Notes: generated by a model not told the origin, from the sequence alone. 64,000 nt of DNA from Streptomyces sp. CB02009 (GCF_001905825.1 NZ_LIVV01000009.1:186001-250000), one strand, 5' to 3'; shown: positions 36,613 through 47,429, numbered from the stretch's first letter. Translations and numbers: made by a program.

Positions 36613-37592
36613 GCGCGGTCTCCCTCGTGCCGGGCCCGCGCGAAGTCCCAGGCGTCGGCGACGACGTCCGCGAGGTCCGGGCGGGACGGGGTCCAGCCGA
36701 GCCGCTCGCGGGCGGCCTCGGCGGAGGCGACGAGGACGGCGGGGTCGCCGGCCCGGCGCGGGGCGGTGATCTCCGGGATCGGGTGCCCGGTGACCTTGCG
36801 GACGGTCTCGACGACCTCGCGGACGGAGAAGCCGTTGCCGTTCCCGAGGTTGCAGACCAGGTGCTCGCCCGCGGTCATCGCGTCGAGCGCCAGGAGGTGG
36901 GCCTCGGCCAGGTCGGCGACGTGGATGTAGTCGCGGACGCAGGTGCCGTCCGGCGTCGGGTAGTCGTCGCCGTACACGGAGATCGCCTCGCGGGCGCCGA
37001 GGGCGACCTGGAGGACGAGCGGGACGAGGTGGGACTCGGGTGCGTGGCGCTCGCCGAGGAAGCCGTACGCGCCGGCGACGTTGAAGTAGCGCAGCGAGAC
37101 GGCGGCGAGGCCGTGGGCGGTGCACTCCCCGCCGATCATGTGGTCGACGGCGAGCTTGCTCGCCCCGTAGGGGCTGGTGGGGGCCGTGGGGGCGGTCTCG
37201 GTGATCGGGACGGTCACCGGCTCCCCGTAGGTCGCGGCGGTGGAGGAGAAGACCAGCCTGCGGACGCCCGCGGAGCGCATGGCGGCGAGCAGGGCCATGG
37301 TGCCGCCGACGTTGTTCTCCCAGTACTTCTCGGGCTTGGCGACGGACTCGCCGACCTGGGAGAAGGCGGCGAAGTGCAGGACGCCGTCGTAGGAGTCGTC
37401 GAGCCATCGGGCCGCGTCCTGGACGCGGCCCTCGACGAACTCGGCGCCCGCCGGGACGCCTTCGGCGAAGCCGGTGGAGAGGTCGTCGAGGACGGTGACC
37501 CGGTGGCCCCGTTCCAGGAGGTGGGCGGCGACGACGCCGCCCACGTATCCGGCCCCGCCGGTCACCAGGTACTTCCGCACTGCCTCGGTCAC
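36609..37592 (-). CDS. galE: UDP-glucose 4-epimerase
   Basis: A 327-aa extended short-chain dehydrogenase that interconverts UDP-galactose and UDP-glucose. The NAD-binding motif is VTGGAGYVGG (about residues 10-19), the catalytic Ser is in FSSTAATYGE and the Tyr-Lys pair in PYGASKLAVD (YxxxK). The GTG at 37592 overlaps the galT stop as GTGA, and its stop overlaps galK, so the whole operon is translationally coupled. Confidence 0.98.
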   Translation of the reverse strand: MTEAVRKYLVTGGAGYVGGVVAAHLLERGHRVTVLDDLSTGFAEGVPAGAEFVEGRVQDAARWLDDSYDGVLHFAAFSQVGESVAKPEKYWENNVGGTMALLAAMRSAGVRRLVFSSTAATYGEPVTVPITETAPTAPTSPYGASKLAVDHMIGGECTAHGLAAVSLRYFNVAGAYGFLGERHAPESHLVPLVLQVALGAREAISVYGDDYPTPDGTCVRDYIHVADLAEAHLLALDAMTAGEHLVCNLGNGNGFSVREVVETVRKVTGHPIPEITAPRRAGDPAVLVASAEAARERLGWTPSRPDLADVVADAWDFARARHEGDRA

Positions 37593-38632
37593 TTGCCTGC
37601 CACCTCTCTGAGTCGCCGGGCCGCCGTCTCCGGCGGCACGTCGTTGCTGAACGCGCTCATGCCGGACTCGGTGCCCGCGAGGTACTTGAGCCTGCCGGAC
37701 GTCCGGCGGACGGTGAAGAGTTCCAGGTGCAGGGCGAACTCCTCGCGGTCCGCACCGGTGAACGGCGCCTGGTGCCAGGCGGAGATGTACGGCGTCGGCG
37801 GCTCCTCCGGTCCGAAGATCCGGTCGAAGCGCCTCAAGAGTTCCAGATAGATCTGTGGGAACTCTGTGCGGGCCTCCTCGTCGAGCGCGCGCAGGTCGGG
37901 CACCCGGCGGGCCGGGTAGAGGTGGACCTCGTACGGCCAGTGGGCGGCGTACGGCACGAAGGCGGTCCAGTGCGCGGTCTCCAGGACGATCCGCTCGGCG
38001 TCGGCGCGTTCGCGGGCGACGACGTCGTCGAAGAGGTTGCCGCCGGTGCGGGCCCGGTGCTCGGCCGCGTGCCGCTGCATCAGGGCGGTGCGGGGGGTGG
38101 CGGACGGGTAGGCGTAGATCTGCCCGTGGGGGTGGGCGAGGGTGACGCCGATCTCGGCGCCGCGGTTCTCGAAGCAGTAGACCTGCTCGACGCCGGGGCG
38201 GGCGGCGAGTTCGGCGGTGCGGTCGGTCCAGGCGTCGAGGACCAGGGCGGCCCGCTCGGGGGTGAGGTCGGCGAAGGAGGCCTCGTGGTCGGCGGTGAAG
38301 CAGACGACCTCGCAGCGGCCCGACTCCCCGGCGAGGGTGGGAAAGCGGTTCTCGAAGACGACGACCTCGTAGTCGGGGGCGGGGATCTCGCTCTGCCGTC
38401 CGCCGCCGGAGGGGCAGAGCGGGCACTCGCCCGCCGGCGGGTGGTAGGTGCGGCCCTGCCGGTGCGAGGCGACGGCGACGGAGTCCCCGAGGAGCGCGTC
38501 GTGGCGGAGTTCGGTGGCGGAGGCGACGGGGTCGAGCGGCCGGGTGTCGACGGCGGTGCGGACGGCGTCGTCCCGGGTGTCGTAGTAGATCAGCTCGCGC
38601 CCGTCGGCGAGCGTGGTGACGGTCTTCTTCAC
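37589..38632 (-). CDS. galT: Galactose-1-phosphate uridylyltransferase
   Basis: A 347-aa enzyme that transfers UMP from UDP-glucose to galactose-1-phosphate. The active-site His triad is in AHPHGQIYAYP (about residue 164). A zinc-binding CPLC is near residue 70, and PYEVHLYPARR is the second family signature. First gene of the operon. The upstream 180 bp hold its promoter and the terminator of the preceding gene. Confidence 0.98.
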   Translation of the reverse strand: MKKTVTTLADGRELIYYDTRDDAVRTAVDTRPLDPVASATELRHDALLGDSVAVASHRQGRTYHPPAGECPLCPSGGGRQSEIPAPDYEVVVFENRFPTLAGESGRCEVVCFTADHEASFADLTPERAALVLDAWTDRTAELAARPGVEQVYCFENRGAEIGVTLAHPHGQIYAYPSATPRTALMQRHAAEHRARTGGNLFDDVVARERADAERIVLETAHWTAFVPYAAHWPYEVHLYPARRVPDLRALDEEARTEFPQIYLELLRRFDRIFGPEEPPTPYISAWHQAPFTGADREEFALHLELFTVRRTSGRLKYLAGTESGMSAFSNDVPPETAARRLREVAGK

Positions 38633-38701
38633 GGGGTGCCCTCCGGCGGTTCAAACATAACCACGCACAAGGAACCACATTCCAACATCTCCGTCAACGG
38701 C

Positions 38702-38740
38702 GAAGCCCGGCCCCTCCCCCGAAGGAAGGGACCGGGCTTC
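38702..38740 (-). terminator. Hairpin between a response-regulator gene and galT
   Basis: GAAGCCCGG (38702-38710) pairs with CCGGGCTTC (38732-38740), with further pairing of CCCTCCC-type inner segments. It lies between the stop of the minus-strand regulator at 38813 and galT, so it probably ends the regulator transcript. Confidence 0.65.
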
Positions 38741-38812
38741 ACCCGGACATCGGAAGACCGGCGCGCCGGAGGGCCCGGACACCCGGACCGGACACCCGGC
38801 GCCCCCGGAGCG

Positions 38813-39508
38813 TCAGAGGGACGGACCCCGCTGCACCGGCACCGCGCGGTCGAGCAGCCCCGTACGCGCCGCGAGGGCCGCCGCCTCCAGGCGCGACCCC
38901 ACCCCCAGCTTCATCAGGACCCGCTGCACATGCGTCCGGGCCGTGCTCGGCGCGATCCCCATCCCCTCCGCGATCAGCCGGGTGTCCTCCCCCTCGGCGA
39001 CCCGGACGAGGACCTCCACCTCCCGCTGCGTCAGCAGCCGCAGCAGCCGCTGCCCCTCGTCGTCCGGCTGCGCCGAGGGGTGCAGCAGCTCCGCGAAGGC
39101 CGACTGGAGCAGCTGCGGCGCCACCGCCGACTCCCCGGCCCGCGCCTTCACCAGGGCGCGCTCGACGCCCTCGATGCGCTCGTCGTGCCGGACGTACCCC
39201 GAGGCACCGGCGGCGAACGCCGCCGCGATCCCGCGCGGCGAGGGCACCGGGCCGAGCACCACCACGGCCACCTGGGGCCGCTCGCGCTTGATCCGTACGA
39301 CCACGTCGAAGGCCCCCGGTTCGGCCGGCGCGGCCGTGCCCAGGAGGCAGACCTCCGGCGCCCGGGCCACCACGAGCTCCGCCGCTCCCGCCACCGGCGC
39401 CGCCGCCGCGAGCACCCGGTGCCCGCGCAGCTTCAGCGCCGAGGCGAGCGCCTCCGCGAGCAGGCGGTGGTCGTCCACCACCACGAGCCGTACGCCCATC
39501 CCGGTCAT
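38813..39508 (-). CDS. Atypical LuxR-type response regulator lacking the phospho-acceptor Asp
   Basis: A 231-aa regulator from the ATG at 39508 (GGAGGACGGGGG upstream). The receiver starts well (LVVVDDHRLLAEAL), but where the phospho-acceptor should sit the sequence is CLLGTAAPAEPG, with Gly replacing Asp. The conserved Lys position is also changed (SGYVRHDERI). The helix-turn-helix is intact at about 158-215 (LTQREVEVLVRVAEGEDTRLIAEGMGIAPSTARTHVQRVLMKLGVGS). This suggests control by ligand or protein binding, not phosphorylation. No kinase is adjacent. Confidence 0.88.
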   Translation of the reverse strand: MTGMGVRLVVVDDHRLLAEALASALKLRGHRVLAAAAPVAGAAELVVARAPEVCLLGTAAPAEPGAFDVVVRIKRERPQVAVVVLGPVPSPRGIAAAFAAGASGYVRHDERIEGVERALVKARAGESAVAPQLLQSAFAELLHPSAQPDDEGQRLLRLLTQREVEVLVRVAEGEDTRLIAEGMGIAPSTARTHVQRVLMKLGVGSRLEAAALAARTGLLDRAVPVQRGPSL

Positions 39509-39623
39509 CCCCCGTCCTCCGGGCCGCCGTCCACCGGCCACCCCGCCCGGCAAGCTACACGCTCCCCCTCCTCACAGCCCGTCAACCTCCGTCCCGGAAA
39601 ACGGCCGCGTCCCGGCCCACACG

Positions 39624-39663
39624 CGAGGAGGGCCTCCCCGGGATCCCGGGGAGGCCCTCCTCG
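39624..39663 (-). terminator. Perfect 40-bp palindrome, terminator of the PQQ-propeller operon
   Basis: Arms of 20 bp (39624-39643 and 39644-39663) with no mismatch. They lie 20 bp past the stop of the minus-strand operon, followed by no T-run on that strand. Confidence 0.85.
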
Positions 39664-39682
39664 TCTCCTTCGCGGCGCGGCG

Positions 39683-41539
39683 TCAGCCCTTGGTGCCGTA
39701 CGCCACCGCGAGGTACCGCTTGTCGTACGCCGAGGCGGACTCGCGCGCCTTGCTCACGTTCACCGACGAGATGAAGAGCCGGCCGTCCTCGTAGAGGAAC
39801 TCGGCGCCGTTGATGGAGAAGCTGTTCTCCTTCTCCCGGTTCACCTTGTCCGACGGGTTCTCCAGGAGCAGGGTCTCCTTCATCGTGCCCCCGTGGATGG
39901 ACACGATCTGCCCGCCCTTGTCGTACGGGGGCTCCTTGTACGCGATCAGGTCGCCGCCGTCCATGCGGAGCGGGATGAGCGTGTACTTGTCGCCGGCGTC
40001 CGCCTTCTCCGGCACCGTCCTGCCGGTGGCCAGGTCGAAGCCGATCACCTCGTTGGTCTCGTCGCCGAACTCGCCGGTGGAGCCCTCGTGCTCCTCGGTC
40101 GGCACGTACAGCCGGCCGTTGCCGACGAGCGCCTGCGTGCAGGCCTCGACCTTGGTCGAACGGCAGCGGGCCGCGTACTGGTCGGCGTCCGCCGTGATCT
40201 TCGCCTTCAGCTTCCCGGTCTTCTCGTCCAGGGAGAAGAAGTCCGAGATGCCGCTGCCGTCGCCGGCGCTGTCGCCGACGTCGGCCGCGACGACCAGCGG
40301 CTTCGTGGAGACCACCGAGGCGTACTTGACGCCGGTCGGCATCTTGAACTGCGAGAGCGGGGCGCCCGACACCGGGTCGAGGTTCTGGATCATCACGTAC
40401 TGGGCGTCGTACGTGCCGCACTTGCGGACCGCGACGAGACCCTCGCCGCCGCCGTACCCCATGTCGTAGCAGCCCTGGTCGTTGGCCTGCGGCTTCCACC
40501 GCGGGTTGCCGTTGGCCGCGTCGAAGGCGGCGCCGCCGTCGAGACCGCCGGCCGCGACCGTCTTGCCGCTGAGCGTCACCTCGCCGAACCGGACCTTGCC
40601 GTCGCCGGCCGCCCCGCCGGTGACGGAGGTCGACCAGACCAGCTTCCCGGTGTCGAGGTCGACCATGCCGACCTCGGTGCACTCCTTGTAGTACCGGGGC
40701 GCCACGCGCTTGGACGCCTCGAAGAGGATCGGCACCTTGTGGTCGTCGGTCATGTGCCGGGAGGCGCCGCAGACCTGGCCGGTCAGCGGCAGGGTCCAGA
40801 CGACGGTGCCCTTGTCGAGGTCGTAGCCGACCACCGAGTTGACGCCGGTCTTCACGAAGACCTTGTCGGTGACCCACGAGCCCGCGACGGGCGTGGTGTC
40901 GGGGACCTTCGGCACGTCGAGCTGGAACGCCACCTTCGCCTTGGTGTTCCCGCCCGCCTTCTCCTTGCCGTCGCCGCCGACGCCCTGGCTGCCGCCGGTC
41001 CCGCCGTCGGCGCCCTGCGAGGCGCCGCCGGTGCCCTTGGACTCGTCGCCCTTGCCGCCGCCGTCACCGGAGTTGGCGTACCAGATGCCGGCGCCGATGA
41101 TCAGGACGACCGCGACGACCGCCGCGATCACGATCTGGAGCTGCGCCGACAGCTTCTTGCCGCCGCCCGGCGCCACGGCCGGAGCCGCGGCCGTGGCGGG
41201 CTGCTGGTACCCGCCGTAGGGCTGCTGCTGCGGATAGCCGTACGGGGGCTGGGCCGGCTGCTGGTAGCCGGCGCCGTAGGGCTGCTGCGGCTGCGTGGGC
41301 GGCTGGGCCGGGTAGCCGTACGGCTGCTGCTGCTGCGTGGGCGGCTGGGCCGGGTACCCGTATCCCGGGTCCGGCTGCGGCGCCTGCTGCGGATAGCCGT
41401 AACCGGGCTCCGGCTGCGGGGCCTGCTGCGGGTAGCCGTAACCGGCCTCCGGCTGCTGCTGCGGCGGGGGCGGCGTCGGCGCGCCGAAGCCGCCCTGCGG
41501 GTCCGGGGGCTGGTTCGGCGGCGGGGGTGGCTGCGTCAT
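39683..41539 (-). CDS. Membrane-anchored PQQ-like beta-propeller protein (paralogue 1)
   Basis: A 618-aa protein. A cytoplasmic Pro/Gln/Gly/Tyr tail (residues 1-125) has repeats such as GYGYPQQ and YGYPAQPPTQ. One membrane helix follows (about 137-157), then a Gly/Ser/Asp linker. The extracytoplasmic domain (about 215-618) looks like a PQQ-type quinoprotein propeller, with repeats of the form LDTGKLVWST, ANGNPRWKPQ and DEKTGKLKAK. No quinone-ligand or enzymatic site can be claimed. It follows its paralogue by 13 nt, so they form an operon. Such proteins probably have structural or sensing roles in the envelope. Confidence 0.85.
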   Translation of the reverse strand: MTQPPPPPNQPPDPQGGFGAPTPPPPQQQPEAGYGYPQQAPQPEPGYGYPQQAPQPDPGYGYPAQPPTQQQQPYGYPAQPPTQPQQPYGAGYQQPAQPPYGYPQQQPYGGYQQPATAAAPAVAPGGGKKLSAQLQIVIAAVVAVVLIIGAGIWYANSGDGGGKGDESKGTGGASQGADGGTGGSQGVGGDGKEKAGGNTKAKVAFQLDVPKVPDTTPVAGSWVTDKVFVKTGVNSVVGYDLDKGTVVWTLPLTGQVCGASRHMTDDHKVPILFEASKRVAPRYYKECTEVGMVDLDTGKLVWSTSVTGGAAGDGKVRFGEVTLSGKTVAAGGLDGGAAFDAANGNPRWKPQANDQGCYDMGYGGGEGLVAVRKCGTYDAQYVMIQNLDPVSGAPLSQFKMPTGVKYASVVSTKPLVVAADVGDSAGDGSGISDFFSLDEKTGKLKAKITADADQYAARCRSTKVEACTQALVGNGRLYVPTEEHEGSTGEFGDETNEVIGFDLATGRTVPEKADAGDKYTLIPLRMDGGDLIAYKEPPYDKGGQIVSIHGGTMKETLLLENPSDKVNREKENSFSINGAEFLYEDGRLFISSVNVSKARESASAYDKRYLAVAYGTKG

Positions 41540-41552
41540 CGGTCCGTGTACC

Positions 41553-43424
41553 TCACTTGCTGAAGGCCATCATCGTCTTGACCAGCTTTTCTTCCTTGTC
41601 GTTCGACGCGGAGACGCGCCCGCTCGCCACGACGAAGGTGCCGGCGCCGTACGCGTAGCCCGGGCTGTAGAAGTTGTTCTCGACCTGGGCCGTCGACGCC
41701 GGGTGCTGGAGCACGGTCTTCGGTGCGCCGCCGGTGGGGGCGATCGTCGCGACCGCGCCGCCCTTGTCGTACGACGGGTCCACGTAGACCAGGACCTGGC
41801 CGCCCTCCATGCGGAGCGGGATCATGGACTGCTCACCGGGCGCCTTGGAGCGCCACTTGGCCTTGCCGTTCTTCAGGTCGAAGGCGACGACCTCGTTGGG
41901 CGTGCCGTACGAGGTCTCGGTGGCCATGTAGAAGGTGTTCGCGTCGGCGGCGACACCCGTGCAGCCCTGGAGGTTCTTGCCGAAGATGACGAACCCGCCG
42001 CCGCAGGAGGGGGCGAACTTGTCCTTGCCGCCCTGGATCTGCGAGCGGAGCGAACCGTTGGCGTTGAGCGCGAAGATGGTCCACTTCTTCTGCTCGCGCT
42101 GGGTGGCGGAGACGACCAGCGGATCCACCGAGTAGACCCGGTCGACCTCCCAGTCGGCCTCCAGCTTGAAGGTCCACTTGGGCTTGCCCGTGTTCGGGTC
42201 GACCTGGCTGACGCCCTGGATCTTCTTGGTGGTGCTGCCCGACGGGCAGTCCACGGCGGCGATCAGCTTGCTGCCGCCGGCGTACCCGAAGGGCTTGCAG
42301 CCGGTCGTCGCGCCGGTGAAGAGCTGCTTGCCGTCGGTCAGCGAGAAGCCGTAGGAGCTGCTGGTGCCGGAGACGGTCACCGTGTTGCCGCTGATGGACA
42401 GCGTGTTGTCCGAGAAGGCGAAGAGGCCCTTGGGCTTCGGTACGGCCTTCTTCCAGCCGGCCTTGCCGGTCTTCAGGTCGATCTGCTGGAGCGAGGTGCA
42501 CTTGGCGCCGTCCTTGGCGCTCTCGGCGTAGGCGAAGACCATGACGCCGTTCGCCGAGGGTTCTGCGGGCGCGGCGCACAGCTCGAACGGCACGTCGACG
42601 TGCCACTTCGGGGCGCCGTCGCTCAGGTTGTAGCCGGAGACGCCCTTGTACATGGCCTTGACGACGGTGTCGCCGACGATCCACGGACCGAGGACGTCGG
42701 CGCCGTTGCGGGGCAGGTCGACGTCGTTCTGGAGCAGCCAGTTGACCTTGGCCTCGCCGGCCTGGCGGCCGGCGTTGAGGTCGTCGCCGCCGCCCTTGGA
42801 CCCGTCGCCCGAGCCGTCGCCCTTGTCCACCGACTCGGTGGGCGCGGGAGCGCCGGAGGAGGAGCTCGCGGTGGCGGTCGGTCCGGCGACCGGGTCCTTG
42901 TCGTCGTCTCCGCCGACGACGGCCCAGGTGGTGACGGCGGCCACCAGGACGGCGCCCGCGGCGATCGCGGCGACGAGACCGGTGCGGCCCTTGAGGCCGC
43001 CGCCGGAGGACGGCGGGGTGGGGGCGCCCTGGTACGCCGGCTGGGTGGGGTACCCGCCGTAGGGGTTCTGCTGCTGGCCGTACGGTCCGGGCTGACCGGG
43101 CTGGCCGTAGCCGGGCTGCTGGCCCTGCTGCGGGTAGCCGTACGGCTGCTGGCCGTACGGGCCGGGCTGGCCCGGCTGGCCGTAGGGGCCCGGCTGACCG
43201 GGCTGGCCCTGCTGCGGGTATCCGTAACCGGGCTGCGGCTGCTGGCCGTACGGGCCCGGCGCGGCGGGCGGCGCGCTCGGGGGCACCCCGGGCGGGCCGG
43301 CGGGCGGCGGCGGAGTCTGCGGTGCCTGCGGCGGGACGGGCGGCGTGCCCTGGTGCGGGCCCTGGTTCGGATCCTGGGGAGCTCCGAAGCCCCCCGGCGG
43401 CTGGTTGCTGGGCGGCTGGGTCAT
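41553..43424 (-). CDS. Membrane-anchored PQQ-like beta-propeller protein (paralogue 2)
   Basis: A 623-aa protein from the ATG at 43424 (AAGGGGGA upstream). Architecture matches its neighbour: a Pro/Gly/Gln/Tyr tail with repeats such as QPGPYGQ and GYPQQGQ (residues 1-150), a membrane helix (about 155-178, LVAAIAAGAVLVAAVTTWAVV), a Ser/Gly/Asp linker, then a PQQ-type propeller (LKTGKAGWKKA, PNTGKPKWTFK, LKNGKAKWRSK). It is first in the two-gene operon. No enzymatic residues are evident, so a ligand-binding or assembly role is a guess. Confidence 0.85.
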   Translation of the reverse strand: MTQPPSNQPPGGFGAPQDPNQGPHQGTPPVPPQAPQTPPPPAGPPGVPPSAPPAAPGPYGQQPQPGYGYPQQGQPGQPGPYGQPGQPGPYGQQPYGYPQQGQQPGYGQPGQPGPYGQQQNPYGGYPTQPAYQGAPTPPSSGGGLKGRTGLVAAIAAGAVLVAAVTTWAVVGGDDDKDPVAGPTATASSSSGAPAPTESVDKGDGSGDGSKGGGDDLNAGRQAGEAKVNWLLQNDVDLPRNGADVLGPWIVGDTVVKAMYKGVSGYNLSDGAPKWHVDVPFELCAAPAEPSANGVMVFAYAESAKDGAKCTSLQQIDLKTGKAGWKKAVPKPKGLFAFSDNTLSISGNTVTVSGTSSSYGFSLTDGKQLFTGATTGCKPFGYAGGSKLIAAVDCPSGSTTKKIQGVSQVDPNTGKPKWTFKLEADWEVDRVYSVDPLVVSATQREQKKWTIFALNANGSLRSQIQGGKDKFAPSCGGGFVIFGKNLQGCTGVAADANTFYMATETSYGTPNEVVAFDLKNGKAKWRSKAPGEQSMIPLRMEGGQVLVYVDPSYDKGGAVATIAPTGGAPKTVLQHPASTAQVENNFYSPGYAYGAGTFVVASGRVSASNDKEEKLVKTMMAFSK

Positions 43425-43488
43425 CAGCAGTTCCCCCTTGACGTGAGCGGGTTTTCTTTCTACCACTCACGCCTCGGCGCAAAAGCGA

Positions 43489-43521
43489 CCGGTCCGCCCC
43501 TTGTACCCAAGGGAGGACCGG
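43489..43521 (-). terminator. Terminator of the ABC-F gene
   Basis: CCGGTCC (43489-43495) pairs with GGACCGG (43515-43521), with a second inner stem around TACC. On the minus strand a TTTT stretch follows a few nt later. Confidence 0.75.
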
Positions 43522-43536
43522 CCTGTGATGCCCTCG

Positions 43537-45342
<1,806 letters not shown>

Positions 45343-45425
45343 TTTGACTCCTGTACGGGGGATCGATCGATCTCCCAGAGTACGTTGCCGCGTACACCGC
45401 GCCGACGGGTAGTACCAGCGGTAGC

Positions 45426-45707
45426 ATGAGTAGCATGACCGAGCCTACTCAGAAGTACTCGATCAGCATGCCGCGCGACATCGCGGAGGCCGCACGGGCC
45501 CGCAGCGGGCCCTCGGGACTCTCCGCCTATGTGGCGGCGGCTGTCGCCCGGCAGATAGAGCGGGACGATCTCAACGAACTCATCGCGGTGGCCGAGGCCG
45601 AGCACGGACCGGTCACGGACGAGGAGATCCAGGCACGGCGCGAACAGCTGCGCCGGGCCCGTGAGCAGCAGGACGGCACGGGGCCGACCGGGGCGAGCGC
45701 CGCGTGA
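45426..45707 (+). CDS. Antitoxin of a VapBC-like module
   Basis: A 93-aa protein. The N-terminal segment (KYSISMPRDIAEAARARSGPSGLSAYVAAAVARQIERDDL) has a ribbon-helix-helix (CopG-like) pattern for DNA binding. The charged C-terminus (EEIQARREQLRRAREQQD) would bind the toxin. Starts at 45426 and 45435 are both possible; the repeat TAGCATGAG-TAGCATGA covers both. The stop overlaps the toxin's GTG (GTGA). A TTGCCG/TAGTAC promoter with a 19-bp spacer (45385-45415) would give a leader of only a few nucleotides. Confidence 0.85.
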   Translation: MSSMTEPTQKYSISMPRDIAEAARARSGPSGLSAYVAAAVARQIERDDLNELIAVAEAEHGPVTDEEIQARREQLRRAREQQDGTGPTGASAA

Positions 45708-46117
45708 CCCGTGCGGAGGCCGCCCCCGGCGGCACGCTGGTCCTCGACAGCGAGGGACTGGCCAAGGCCGTGCTGCGTGACCGCGAGGTCACCGGCTGGC
45801 TCGCGCTGGCCCGCGCCGACGACCTGCGCGTCGTGACGAGCGCCGCCACGCTGGTGGAGGTGATGCACCCGCGCATCAATCGCGCGGCCCTGGAATGGAC
45901 CCTGTCACGTCTCGTCATCGAGCCCGTGACGGACACCGTCGCCCGCGGCGCGGCCGCCCTCCTGGCCGCGAACGGGCTGCACGGCCACAAGCACGCCATC
46001 GACGCGATGGTCGCGGCGACGGCTCTCGCGGCCCCCGGTCCGGTCACCGTGCTCACCTCGGACCCGGAGGACCTGATGGTCCTCTGTGCCGGTCGGGCCA
46101 CCGTCATCGCGATCTGA
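45704..46117 (+). CDS. PIN-domain toxin of a VapBC-like module
   Basis: A 137-aa PIN-domain ribonuclease. Acidic metal-binding positions are visible at Asp15 (LVLDSEG), Glu near 53 (ATLVEVMHP), Asp near 100 (HAIDAMVAATAL) and Asp near 120 (LTSDPEDL), the expected four-residue pattern. VapC-type toxins cut tRNA or rRNA when freed of antitoxin. Translation is coupled to the antitoxin by a GTGA overlap. Confidence 0.9.
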   Translation: MTRAEAAPGGTLVLDSEGLAKAVLRDREVTGWLALARADDLRVVTSAATLVEVMHPRINRAALEWTLSRLVIEPVTDTVARGAAALLAANGLHGHKHAIDAMVAATALAAPGPVTVLTSDPEDLMVLCAGRATVIAI

Positions 46118-46127
46118 GACGGCGAGC

Positions 46128-47429
46128 TCAGGCACCGTCCCCGGACCGGTGCCGTCCCGCCCTCTCCACCAGGAGCCAGCCCGCGAGGGCGAGGCCGACG
46201 GCCGCCGGGGCCGTGACCGGGACGGCTATCAGGGTGGCCGAGTGACCGTCGAGGAGTCCCGCGAAGCCCGTCAGGGAGAGGCCGAGGACGCCGAGGAGCG
46301 CGAGCGTGATGCCGACCGCCGCCACCGGGCCGCCCCCGCCCGTCGCCGGGACCGCCGGAACCGGCGCCTCGAAGCGGCGGAAGGCGGCCACCAGCAGCGC
46401 CGTGAGGAGGCCCGCCGCGAGGAAGCGGAGGGGGACCTGCGCCCACCAGGCGCCGCTCGCCGGGGCGGGCGGCTCCGCACCGAGGCCGAGCATCGCCCCG
46501 TACACCCCCAGCATCGCCGTCAGGTGCCAGAGGAACGCCGTCATCGCGATCCCGTTCGCGGCGACCACCGCACGCCACACCGGGGCGCGGGCCACCAGAC
46601 GCGCCCCGGGCCCCCGGAGCAGCTCCACCGCGCCGACCAGCCACAGGCCGTGGCAGAGCAGGGCGAGGGTCGGCGGGGCCATGTTGGACACCTTCTCGCC
46701 GGGCATCCCCACCATCGACAGCGGATACGGCCCGAGGGCGACGAGCGCGGTCGCGCCGAGCAGGCCCGCCCCGGCGAGCACGGCGGGCCGGCGGATCATG
46801 CCGTCGGCGCGGAGGAACCCGAGCTGGTGGACCGCCAGCCACACGAAGGCGAAGTTCAGGAACTCGACGAAGGGCACGTCCGCCGCGAACCGCAGCACGT
46901 CCACCGCGACCGCGCCGCCGGCGAGGGCCGCGAACGCGCCCCAGCCCCACCGCTCGTGCAGCCGCAGCAGCGGCGGGGTGAACGCGACCATCGCCAGGTA
47001 GATCCCGATGAACCAGAGCGGCTGGGTGACCAGCCGCAGCGCGACCCCGGTGAGCCCTCCGTCCGCCCCGGACAGCTGGAGGACGAGCGCGGCGGCGCCC
47101 CAGACGCCGGTGAAGACCATCGTCGGCCGCAGCAGCCGCTGGAGCCGGGCCCGCAGGAAGGCCGCGTACTGCGGGCGGGAGCGGTGGGCGAGGGCGTGCG
47201 AGAAGCCGCCGACGAAGAAGAACACCGGCATCACCTGGAACAGCCAGGTCACCACCTGGAGTCCGGGCACGACGGCGAGCAGGTTCCCGACCTGCCCGTC
47301 GGTGGTGACGGCCGCCATCAGCCAGTGCCCGAGCACGACGACGGCGAGCGAGGCGACCCGGAGCAGATCGACGTACCGGTCCCGGCTCGCCGGCGTTGCG
47401 GCGGCGAGCTCACGCGCGCTGATTCCCAT
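46128..47429 (-). CDS. Acyltransferase family 3 membrane protein
   Basis: A 433-aa protein with about ten to eleven predicted membrane segments. The family signature is at the N-terminus: RDRYVDLLRVASLAVVVLGHW, with the catalytic-type His at about residue 35, followed by PVFFFVGGFSHAL. Members O-acylate cell-envelope sugars, lipids or secreted metabolites. It ends 10 nt from the convergent PIN toxin gene. The acceptor is not known, and no glycosyltransferase gene adjoins it. Confidence 0.9.
   Translation of the reverse strand: MGISARELAAATPASRDRYVDLLRVASLAVVVLGHWLMAAVTTDGQVGNLLAVVPGLQVVTWLFQVMPVFFFVGGFSHALAHRSRPQYAAFLRARLQRLLRPTMVFTGVWGAAALVLQLSGADGGLTGVALRLVTQPLWFIGIYLAMVAFTPPLLRLHERWGWGAFAALAGGAVAVDVLRFAADVPFVEFLNFAFVWLAVHQLGFLRADGMIRRPAVLAGAGLLGATALVALGPYPLSMVGMPGEKVSNMAPPTLALLCHGLWLVGAVELLRGPGARLVARAPVWRAVVAANGIAMTAFLWHLTAMLGVYGAMLGLGAEPPAPASGAWWAQVPLRFLAAGLLTALLVAAFRRFEAPVPAVPATGGGGPVAAVGITLALLGVLGLSLTGFAGLLDGHSATLIAVPVTAPAAVGLALAGWLLVERAGRHRSGDGA

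Noticed and set aside
36609..38678. galE and galT sequences appearing in one long frame, suggesting fusion or frameshift
   Set aside because: The normal genes are complete, with GTGA and ATGA overlaps in galT-galE-galK. The long frame only joins galE to a non-coding frame of galT.
37727..41563. A 1278-aa plus-strand frame over galT, a response regulator and a PQQ-propeller gene
   Set aside because: It is antisense to three well-supported genes and shows shadow-frame composition.
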